Origin: Enterobacter ludwigii
Lineage (GTDB): Bacteria; Pseudomonadota; Gammaproteobacteria; Enterobacterales; Enterobacteriaceae
Assembly (NCBI RefSeq): GCF_001750725.1
Contig: NZ_CP017279.1
Coordinates: 1 to 64,000, forward strand
Direction: 5' to 3'
DNA length: 64,000 bases
This document shows, in pieces, positions 57,268 through 64,000 of the stretch; positions within the stretch are counted from its first letter, which is position 1; every line of letters begins with the position of its first letter. A model generated the notes under the pieces. That model saw nothing but the letters and a program-made list of their open reading frames with translations. It did no database searches and had not been told where the DNA came from. The position numbers and the translations under genes are program-made.

Positions 57268-58346
57268 CGACGCCCATTCTTGAAGCCCGGGACCTGAGCA
57301 AGCTTTTTCCCGGCCCTAAAAAACTGTTTACCCCAGCACGTTTTGTCACCGCGGTCGATCGCGTCTCCCTCTCCGTCATGCCTGGTGAAACGCTGGCGAT
57401 TGTGGGCGAGTCCGGATCCGGAAAATCGACGCTGGGCCGTCTTCTTCTGCGGCTGCTGGCGGCCAGCGAAGGACGCGTATTTTATCAGGGTGAAGAGATC
57501 ACTCATGCCTCGGGAGCGCGTCTGAACCAGCTGCGGCGGGAGCTGCAGATCATCTTTCAGGATCCTTTCGCATCGTTAAACCCGCGCATGACAGTCGAGC
57601 AGATCGTCGGTGAGCCGCTGTGGCTACACCAGTCGATGAAGAAAGCCGACAGGCAATATCGGGTGGCGGAACTGCTTAAAACCGTAGGGCTGCCAGCGGC
57701 CTGGGCGCAACGTTATCCGCACGAATTTTCCGGAGGGCAGCGTCAGCGAATCGGTATTGCGCGTGCGCTGGCCTCCGGGCCAAAGCTGTTGCTGGGGGAC
57801 GAGCCGGTCTCCGCGCTGGATGTCTCGGTTCAGGCGCAGGTGGTCAACCTGCTGGAAAGTCTGAAGCATCAGCTGGGGCTGACAATGGTGATTGTTGCCC
57901 ATTGCCTGGCGGTTATCCGCCATATGAGTGACCGCGTGGCGGTGATGTATCTCGGTCAAATTGTTGAGCTTGCGACAGTCGACGAAATCTTTGATGCCCC
58001 GCTACACCCCTATACGCAGGCGTTAATCGCCTCCGCCCCCCAGATGCAGCCAGGCGCGCCGCGCGTGGCACCTCTGCTGCAGGGGGATTTACCGAACCCG
58101 GCCAGCCCACCGTCAGGCTGCCGTTTCCATACCCGTTGTCCGTATGCCACGGATGAATGTCGCCAGGTCGAGCCGATCAATCAGGTGCTGGACGGGGGAC
58201 GCCAGATTGCCTGCCATCGCTGGCAGGAGATTAACCGCGATCGCAGTGTTATCCAGATAGCACCGCCATCCGCAGCCTTTCTGCGCCGCCGCGCGCTGTT
58301 TGAACACGCGGCCACTCACTCCTCCCTTCCTTCAAGGAACTCATGA
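57264..58346 (+). CDS. Peptide ABC transporter ATP-binding protein (OppF/DppF-like)
   Basis: This 360-residue ATPase has Walker A GESGSGKST, the signature FSGGQRQRIGIA, and Walker B LLLGDEPVSALD. The H-loop reads IVAHCLAV where relatives have SHDLAV; the His is kept. The peptide-type C terminus has CRFHTRCPYATDEC. The C-terminal tail is about 30 residues longer than usual. It works with the preceding ATPase. It overlaps the substrate-binding protein gene by four bases. Confidence 0.92.
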   Translation: MTTPILEARDLSKLFPGPKKLFTPARFVTAVDRVSLSVMPGETLAIVGESGSGKSTLGRLLLRLLAASEGRVFYQGEEITHASGARLNQLRRELQIIFQDPFASLNPRMTVEQIVGEPLWLHQSMKKADRQYRVAELLKTVGLPAAWAQRYPHEFSGGQRQRIGIARALASGPKLLLGDEPVSALDVSVQAQVVNLLESLKHQLGLTMVIVAHCLAVIRHMSDRVAVMYLGQIVELATVDEIFDAPLHPYTQALIASAPQMQPGAPRVAPLLQGDLPNPASPPSGCRFHTRCPYATDECRQVEPINQVLDGGRQIACHRWQEINRDRSVIQIAPPSAAFLRRRALFEHAATHSSLPSRNS

Positions 58347-59863
58347 TAATGACAATGCGTAATTCTCTTTTGACCGTACTGGGAAGTGTTATGTTGCTTG
58401 GCGCGGCGCTGCCCGCCCATTCTGAAAGCGTACTGCGAATTGGTCTGGGGGCGGATCCGGACATGCTCGATCCGCATCTTGCGCGCACCTATTATGGCCG
58501 TTTCGTCTTTGCCTCTCTGTGCGACCGGCTGGTGGACGTGGATGAGCATCTGAAAGTGGTTCCCGGCCTGGCGAAATCGTGGGCCTGGAGTGACGACGGC
58601 AAAACGCTGACCATGGATCTGCGTGAAGGTGTGACCTTCCATGACGGTGAAAAATTTGACGCTGCCGCGGCAAAATACAACCTCGACCGCGCGCTGACGT
58701 TAAAAGGTTCACTGCGTAAAAGTGAAATCTCGTCCGTTGAGTCCGTTGAGGTGACAGGCCCGATGCAGATTGCCCTGCATCTGAAAACACCTGATGCCGC
58801 ACTGCTGATGCAGCTTACCGATCGCGCCGGGGCGATGATGGCACCCGACGCCGCAAAAAAACCTGACTTTGCCGCCCATCCGGTCTGCTCTGGCCCCTAT
58901 AAGTTCGACAGCCGCGTCTCGCAGGACCGTATCGTTTTGACGCGTTTTGACAACTACTGGAACAAAGGCGCTTACCACTTCGACAAAATTATTTATCTGC
59001 CGATCCCGGATGCTTCCGTGCGTCTGGCTAACCTGCGTGCAGGGGATCTTGATCTGACGGAAGGCATTGCCGCAAGCGACGTGAAAACCGTAGAAGCCGA
59101 CAGCAAACTGGCGCTGGCGAAGGTGACCGGTCTGGGTTATCAGGGCATTACCTTCAATATCAATAACGGCAAGGTCCCGGCGAACGATCCGTTTAAGGAT
59201 GCCCGCGTGCGTGAGGCATTTTCACAGGCAATCGATCGCGATGCGTTAAATCAGGTGGTCTTCGAGGGGCTGTACACCCCGGCAAACCAGGCGTTTTCTA
59301 CCGTAAGTCCGTATCACGTTAACCTGCCGGTGCCACCACGCGATGTCGACAAAGCCAAAGCGCTGTTGAAAGCGGCAGGCATCACTACGCCGCTGAATGT
59401 CAATCTGCTGGTGCCCAACAACCCAACTTCACAGCAGGTCGGTCAGGTACTGCAGGCGATGGTCGCAGAGGCTGGCTTTAACCTGAACCTGCAAATGACC
59501 GAGTTCGCCACGCTGCTCGACCGCCAGCAAAGCGGTGATTATCAGCTGAGCTTCTCTGGCTGGTCGGGTCGTCCGGATCCGGATGGCAGCATCTACGGCT
59601 TCATTAACAGCAAAGGCACCCTTAACGACGGCCGTTACAGTAACGCGCAGGTGGATGAATGGCTGACGCAGGCGCGCCTGAGCAACGACAAAGCCGTCCG
59701 TCAGCCGCTGTACGACAAGGTGGTGAAACAGCTGCAGACGGATATGCCCATTGCCTACCTCTATTTTGAACCGCGTATTTTTGGTCTGAACAAGAGCGTG
59801 CAGGGCTTTAAACCGTATCCGGACGGCATTGTGCGTCTGGCTGGCCTGACGCTGGCGAAATAA
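58343..59863 (+). CDS. Periplasmic peptide-binding protein (SBP_bac_5)
   Basis: This 506-residue exported protein catches the substrate for the importer. It has a signal peptide ending PAHS and the family-5 fold: VLRIGLGADPDMLDPH at the start, KSWAWSDDGKTLTMDLREGV, AHPVCSGPYKF, and ALLKAAGI in the second lobe. Its length fits the dipeptide, oligopeptide and glutathione group. Three close ATGs (58343, 58349, 58355) could start it; the first overlaps the previous gene and lies after AAGGA. Confidence 0.9.
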   Translation: MIMTMRNSLLTVLGSVMLLGAALPAHSESVLRIGLGADPDMLDPHLARTYYGRFVFASLCDRLVDVDEHLKVVPGLAKSWAWSDDGKTLTMDLREGVTFHDGEKFDAAAAKYNLDRALTLKGSLRKSEISSVESVEVTGPMQIALHLKTPDAALLMQLTDRAGAMMAPDAAKKPDFAAHPVCSGPYKFDSRVSQDRIVLTRFDNYWNKGAYHFDKIIYLPIPDASVRLANLRAGDLDLTEGIAASDVKTVEADSKLALAKVTGLGYQGITFNINNGKVPANDPFKDARVREAFSQAIDRDALNQVVFEGLYTPANQAFSTVSPYHVNLPVPPRDVDKAKALLKAAGITTPLNVNLLVPNNPTSQQVGQVLQAMVAEAGFNLNLQMTEFATLLDRQQSGDYQLSFSGWSGRPDPDGSIYGFINSKGTLNDGRYSNAQVDEWLTQARLSNDKAVRQPLYDKVVKQLQTDMPIAYLYFEPRIFGLNKSVQGFKPYPDGIVRLAGLTLAK

Positions 59864-59881
59864 CTGGCCTGAGGAGAACCC

Positions 59882-60823
59882 ATGCTGGAACTGATTTGCA
59901 AACGTCTGCTGCTGGCCATCCCGACCTTACTGCTGGTGAGCATGATGGTGTTCGGCCTGCAAAAACTGCTGCCCGGCGATCCGCTGATCGCCATGGCCGG
60001 GGAGGAGCGCGATCCGGCGGTGATCGCCCAACTGCGTGCTGAGCTCAATCTCGATGCGCCCATCCCTGTGCAGTACTTCAACTGGCTGACGCGCGCGCTG
60101 CAGGGCGATCTTGGTGTCTCCTTACGCACTCACGAGCCGGTCACCCAGCTCATTGCCAGCAAACTGCCGGTGACGCTGGAGCTGTCGCTGCTGGCGATGA
60201 TCATCGCGCTGGTGTTTGGCATCAGCATGGGGATCCTCGCGGCGGTCAACAAAAACAGCTGGGTTGATCACGGTGCCAACTTTGTGGCGATCTCGGGGAT
60301 CTCGATACCGCATTTCTGGCTCGGGATCCTGTTGATTCTGGTCTTCTCGGTCAATCTGCAATGGCTGCCAGCGTCGGGGTTCGTGCCGTTTAGTGAAGAT
60401 CCGATCCAGAACCTGCGTACGCTGTTGTTGCCTGCGTCGGTACTGGGAACGGGGCTGGCGGCCACGCTGATGCGCCATACCCGCGCCTCCATGATCGCGG
60501 TAATGAAGGCCGATTACATCCGCACCGCACGGGCTAAAGGGCTGTTGCCAAAGGCGGTGATTTTAAAGCATGCGTTTCGCAATGCGCTGGTTCCGGTGAT
60601 CACCCTGACCACGCTGCTGTTCGGCGAACTGCTGGGTGGCGCGGTACTGACCGAACAGGTCTTCACCATTCCAGGGTTCGGCAAGATGATCGTCGATTCG
60701 GTCTTTAACCGTGACTATGCGGTGGTGCAGGGGGTGGTGCTTATCGTGGCGATCGGATTCCTGCTGCTGAACCTGCTGGCCGACGTGCTTTACGTTCTTA
60801 TCAACCCGAAAATGCGAGGTTAA
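59882..60823 (+). CDS. Peptide ABC transporter permease (DppB-like)
   Basis: This 313-residue inner-membrane protein has six transmembrane helices. The coupling motif RTARAKGLLPKAVILKHAFRN for the ATPase is cytoplasmic. It opens MLELICKRLLLAIPTLLLV, typical for the first permease of the peptide family. GAGGAG precedes the ATG. It forms the channel with the next gene product, which begins two bases after its stop. Confidence 0.92.
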   Translation: MLELICKRLLLAIPTLLLVSMMVFGLQKLLPGDPLIAMAGEERDPAVIAQLRAELNLDAPIPVQYFNWLTRALQGDLGVSLRTHEPVTQLIASKLPVTLELSLLAMIIALVFGISMGILAAVNKNSWVDHGANFVAISGISIPHFWLGILLILVFSVNLQWLPASGFVPFSEDPIQNLRTLLLPASVLGTGLAATLMRHTRASMIAVMKADYIRTARAKGLLPKAVILKHAFRNALVPVITLTTLLFGELLGGAVLTEQVFTIPGFGKMIVDSVFNRDYAVVQGVVLIVAIGFLLLNLLADVLYVLINPKMRG

Positions 60824-60825
60824 GC

Positions 60826-61701
60826 ATGGCGGAACTGACAACTCAAACCATTGCCGCGGTTCAGCCCCGAGCGCAGAACCGGGTACTGAAGAAATTTCTC
60901 GCCAATAAAAGCGCGGTGATGGGTGCCGTAGTGGTGGGCTTTTTTGTGCTGGTGGCACTGCTGGCGCCGTGGATCGCGCCCTTTGATCCGGTGAAAGCCA
61001 ATTTCCTGGCGGTGCGTAAAGCGCCTTCGGCGATGTACTGGTTTGGGACCGATGAACTGGGCCGCGATATTTTGTCCCGCATTATCTGGGGGGCGAGAAC
61101 GTCGTTGATGGCTGGCTGTATGTCGGTGGTGATCGCCGTGGTCATTGGCGTTCCGCTGGGGCTGGTGGCGGGTTACTTCCAGAAGATGTGGGACGGCGTG
61201 ATCTCGCGTTTTATTGAAGCGCTGCTGGCCTGCCCGTTCCTGATCATGGCGATCGCGCTTGGGGCGTTCCTGGGCCCAAGCCTGACCAACGCCATGATCG
61301 CCATTGGCCTCTCCGCAATGCCGATCTTCGCCCGCCTGACGCGCGGCCAGGTGATCGCCATTCGCAACGAAGAGTATATCGACGGCGCGAGGGCGATTGG
61401 CCTGCCGGATCGCTGGATCATCATTAAGTATGTGCTCCCCAATGTGATGTCTCCGATTCTGGTGCAGGCCACGCTGGCCATTGCCTCGGCAATCATTGCT
61501 GAAGCCAGCCTGTCATTTCTGGGGTTAGGCCAGCAGCCGCCGAACCCGTCATGGGGCTCAATGCTTAATACCGCGAAAGGTTTCCTTGAGCAGGCTCCAT
61601 GGATGTCTGTATTCCCAGGTGTGGCGATTTTTCTTGCCGTGCAGGGCTTTAATTTACTCGGCGACGGGCTGCGCGATGCGCTCGATCCGCGCCATGACTA
61701 A
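60826..61701 (+). CDS. Peptide ABC transporter permease (DppC-like)
   Basis: This 291-residue protein has the N-terminal OppC segment (about 22-70), with FLANKSAVMGAVVVGFFV, and five further helices. WFGTDELGRDILSRIIWGAR is the family loop, and DGARAIGLPDRWIIIKYVLPN is the ATPase coupling helix. It completes the importer. The transferase gene follows by six bases. Confidence 0.92.
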   Translation: MAELTTQTIAAVQPRAQNRVLKKFLANKSAVMGAVVVGFFVLVALLAPWIAPFDPVKANFLAVRKAPSAMYWFGTDELGRDILSRIIWGARTSLMAGCMSVVIAVVIGVPLGLVAGYFQKMWDGVISRFIEALLACPFLIMAIALGAFLGPSLTNAMIAIGLSAMPIFARLTRGQVIAIRNEEYIDGARAIGLPDRWIIIKYVLPNVMSPILVQATLAIASAIIAEASLSFLGLGQQPPNPSWGSMLNTAKGFLEQAPWMSVFPGVAIFLAVQGFNLLGDGLRDALDPRHD

Positions 61702-61707
61702 GGAGTC

Positions 61708-63312
61708 ATGATGACCAAAGCGCTTGATTTCACTTCCGGTTACGATTCACGACGCCCGCCGATGATGGGCCACAACGCCGTGGCGACATCTCAGCCGCTG
61801 GCGGCCCAGGCGGGAATGAAAATGCTGCAGCTCGGCGGGAACGCGGTTGATGCGGCGGTTGCAACCGCCATGGCGTTGACGGTGGTTGAACCCACCGGCA
61901 ACGGTATTGGCAGCGATGCCTTTGCCATCGTCTGGGATGGTGAAAAACTCCACGGCCTGAACGCCTCAGGCCGCTCGCCTGCCAGCTGGCACGCGGATCT
62001 GTTTGCCGGTAAAACCGCGGTGCCAGAAATTGGCTGGGACGCTGTCACCGTGCCGGGTGCGGTTTCGGGCTGGGTGGCGCTGGCAGAACGTTTTGGCACG
62101 CTGCCGCTCACTACGCTGGCGCAACCGGCCATCGAGTATGCGCGTAACGGTTTTCCGGTCTCCCCGTTGATTGGACATCTCTGGCAGCGGGGTTATAACA
62201 AGCTGAAAGATCAGCCAGGCTTTAGCGCCTGCTTTGCACCGGAAGGGCGTGCTCCCCGGGTCGGCGAGATCTTCCGTAACCCGGCGCAGGCTCATTCGCT
62301 GGAGCTGATTGCCAGAACCAACGGTGAAGCGTTTTACCGCGGCGAGCTGGCGCAGAAAATTGCCGCTTTCGCGAAAGAGCATGGCGCGCACCTGACGGCA
62401 GAGGATTTGGCCAATCATCGTGTGGACTGGGTAGAACTGCTGTCGCGTGATTTTGCCGGTGGTTCGGTGCAGGAGCTGCCGCCAAACGGGCAGGGCATCG
62501 CCACGCTGATTGCGCTCGGTATTCTGGAGCAGTGTGGAATTGAAAAACATCATCCGGATTCCGTGCAGTCGCTTCATCTGTCTATTGAAGCGATGAAACT
62601 GGCGCTGGCGGATCTCGATCGCTACGTCGCTGATGAAGAACACATGGAGTTCGCGGCCCAGGCGTTGCTGAGCGATCGTTACCTGGCGTCGCGCGCGGCG
62701 CTTATCGACCCCGATAACGCCTCCGATTTCGTCTACGGTTCGCCGACGCAGAGCGGCACGGTCTACCTGAGCGCTGCAGATTCCAGCGGTATGATGATCT
62801 CCTTTATTCAGTCCAACTATATGGGCTTTGGATCCGGGATTGTGGTGCCGGAGACCGGGATCAGTCTGCAAAACCGCGGCTGTGGCTTTGTGCTGGATCC
62901 AAACCATCCGAATGCGCTGGCGGGCAGTAAGCGTCCGTTCCACACCATCATTCCGGGCTTTGCGATGGACGGCAACGGTAAACCGCTGATGTCCTTTGGC
63001 GTCATGGGCGGGCCAATGCAGGCGCAGGGGCATATGCAGATGGCCCTGCGCATCATGCTGCACGGGCAAAACCCGCAGGCGGCAATTGATGCGCCTCGCT
63101 GGCGCGTGGTGCAGGGCAGGGAAGTGATCGTCGAATCGACGTTCGATCGCAATACTATCGCCGCACTGCGTGAGCGCGGGCACCAGATCGTGGTGGAAGA
63201 TCCGCTCCAGGATTACAACTTCGGCGGCGCGCAGGTGATTTATCGTATGCCGGAAGGGCATTATGTGGCGGCGACAGAGAGCCGCAAAGACGGGCAGGCG
63301 CTGGTGAGTTAA
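61708..63312 (+). CDS. Gamma-glutamyltransferase-like enzyme without signal peptide
   Basis: This 534-residue Ntn-hydrolase relative is cut into two subunits before the catalytic Thr. The likely nucleophile is Thr351 in SPTQSGTVYLSAAD. LQLGGNAVDAAVATA and GGPMQAQGHMQM are family motifs. No signal peptide is seen, unlike the periplasmic E. coli Ggt; cytoplasmic relatives such as YwrD exist. It likely splits imported gamma-glutamyl peptides or related compounds, supplied by the transporter encoded just before. AGGAG precedes ATGATG, so 61711 is the alternative start. Confidence 0.87.
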   Translation: MMTKALDFTSGYDSRRPPMMGHNAVATSQPLAAQAGMKMLQLGGNAVDAAVATAMALTVVEPTGNGIGSDAFAIVWDGEKLHGLNASGRSPASWHADLFAGKTAVPEIGWDAVTVPGAVSGWVALAERFGTLPLTTLAQPAIEYARNGFPVSPLIGHLWQRGYNKLKDQPGFSACFAPEGRAPRVGEIFRNPAQAHSLELIARTNGEAFYRGELAQKIAAFAKEHGAHLTAEDLANHRVDWVELLSRDFAGGSVQELPPNGQGIATLIALGILEQCGIEKHHPDSVQSLHLSIEAMKLALADLDRYVADEEHMEFAAQALLSDRYLASRAALIDPDNASDFVYGSPTQSGTVYLSAADSSGMMISFIQSNYMGFGSGIVVPETGISLQNRGCGFVLDPNHPNALAGSKRPFHTIIPGFAMDGNGKPLMSFGVMGGPMQAQGHMQMALRIMLHGQNPQAAIDAPRWRVVQGREVIVESTFDRNTIAALRERGHQIVVEDPLQDYNFGGAQVIYRMPEGHYVAATESRKDGQALVS

Positions 63313-63318
63313 TGATGT

Positions 63319-63347
63319 CCCCTCCCTCTACCTGTGAGAGGGAGGGG
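63319..63347. terminator. GC-rich stem-loop between the transferase gene and yafV
   Basis: CCCCTCCCTCT and AGAGGGAGGGG form a perfect 11-base stem with a seven-base loop. It lies between convergent genes. Neither side has a T-run, so it may act as a weak terminator or be a dispersed intergenic repeat; such purine/pyrimidine hairpins are frequent in Enterobacter-like genomes. Confidence 0.55.
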
Positions 63348-63353
63348 AAACCG

Positions 63354-64000
63354 TTATCCAATGCTAAAGGGATCCGCATCCTGCCAGGCCGGAAACTTCT
63401 CGCGATATTCCTTCAGGGCCGTCAGTGACAACTCAGCATCAATGCGCGTTGCCTGATGCGGCTCGGCGGTGGCAATAATTTCACCCTGCGGGTTCACCAC
63501 CCGGCTATCCCCCCGATAATGATGCCCGTTGCCATCGGTCCCCACGCGGTTACAGCCGACCACATACGCCTGGTTTTCAATGGCGCGTGCGACCAGCAGC
63601 GACTGCCAGTGCAGTGAGCGCGGGGCAGGCCAGTTGGCGACATACAGCGCCAGGTCGTAATCGTTGCGGTTGCGTGACCACACCGGGAAGCGCAGGTCGT
63701 AGCAAACCAGCGGCAGAATACGCCAGCCGCGCCATTCGAACACCACGCGCGCATCACCCGCTTCATAGTGATGATGTTCATCTGCCATGCGGAACAGGTG
63801 GCGTTTATCATAAAAATGCACTTTCCCTTCCGGCTCGACCAGCAGGAAGCGGTTGACCGGCCCGCGTTCGGTTTGCAGCGCAGCGCTGCCGGCAATCAGC
63901 GCATTGGTTTGCTGCGCTTTGGCGTGCATCCAGGCGACCACCTCTTGCTGTGGCATTGACTGTTGCGCCGCTTCCATGGCGAAGCCGGTAGTGAACATCT
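63354..64000 (-). CDS. yafV: Omega-amidase YafV (nitrilase family), N terminus outside the window
   Basis: This partial gene runs off the window edge and gives about 215 residues; roughly 40 N-terminal residues, with the catalytic Glu, are missing. The family (E. coli YafV, about 256 residues) hydrolyses 2-oxoglutaramate and 2-oxosuccinamate. Visible are the catalytic Lys in VHFYDKRHLFRM and the nucleophile Cys in LPLVCYDLRFPVW, plus YVANWPAPRSLHW and NPQGEIIAT. It marks the return to the conserved backbone and is convergent with the transferase gene. Confidence 0.92.
   Translation of the reverse strand, partial: MFTTGFAMEAAQQSMPQQEVVAWMHAKAQQTNALIAGSAALQTERGPVNRFLLVEPEGKVHFYDKRHLFRMADEHHHYEAGDARVVFEWRGWRILPLVCYDLRFPVWSRNRNDYDLALYVANWPAPRSLHWQSLLVARAIENQAYVVGCNRVGTDGNGHHYRGDSRVVNPQGEIIATAEPHQATRIDAELSLTALKEYREKFPAWQDADPFSIG

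Noticed and set aside
61966..63261. A 431-residue open frame opposite the gamma-glutamyltransferase gene
   Set aside because: Antisense shadow in high-GC DNA. The plus-strand gene has clear family motifs; the minus-strand product is rich in His and Arg with no fold signature.

Overview
The window comes from a gammaproteobacterium of the Enterobacteriaceae, most likely Enterobacter or a close relative such as Lelliottia. It opens with the 3' part of an rRNA operon. It then follows the order familiar from Escherichia coli: 16S - tRNA-Ile - tRNA-Ala - 23S - 5S - tRNA-Asp - dkgB - yafC - yafD - yafE - mltD - gloB - yafS - rnhA - dnaQ - tRNA-Asp. It ends in yafV. The genus is inferred from protein similarity and gene order recalled from memory; no database search was run.

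Layout. 1-13.4 kb is the conserved backbone with one extra gene, an AraJ/YdhP-type MFS transporter beside yafC. 13.4-17.5 kb holds a drug/metabolite exporter, a divergent LysR regulator and a TonB-dependent copper receptor. 17.5-22.2 kb is a three-gene phosphorelay: an RcsB-like regulator, a BvgS/EvgS-like hybrid kinase and a second LuxR-type regulator whose receiver has lost its phosphoacceptor. 22.8-24.0 kb is a ToxR/FidL-like membrane regulator pair, followed by a GH18 chitinase, a cytochrome b561, a membrane sensor-like protein without a normal start codon, a small ANR-family regulator and a prepilin peptidase. 28.8-33.1 kb encodes an AA10 chitin-active copper monooxygenase, an unknown exported partner and a secreted EndA-type nuclease with a lamin-tail domain. 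33.5-39.4 kb is a 1954-residue intimin/invasin-type inverse autotransporter with six nearly identical 300-bp Ig repeats. 39.7-43.4 kb is AT-rich and holds small regulators and two unknown exported proteins. 43.5-52.6 kb is a compact minus-strand operon for an unusual type II secretion system with PilM/PilN/PilO-like parts and a TPR-bearing lipoprotein secretin. It is followed by a second GH18 chitinase. 55.2-63.3 kb is a GntR-controlled oligopeptide-type ABC importer ending in a cytoplasmic gamma-glutamyltransferase.

How the genes may work together (inference). Between the second tRNA-Asp and yafV lies about 40 kb of accessory DNA that looks like a surface and chitin module: a secretion machine (gspD, E, F, G, O and pseudopilins), its likely cargo (two chitinases, the monooxygenase, the nuclease), an adhesin, and several local regulators. 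The copper receptor and cytochrome b561 could serve the copper-dependent monooxygenase. The main candidates for something undescribed are the three-gene phosphorelay with a pseudo-receiver, the hybrid T2SS/type IV pilus-like operon, the monooxygenase partner gene, and the split regulator pair near 40 kb. No CRISPR array, insertion sequence or prophage was seen.
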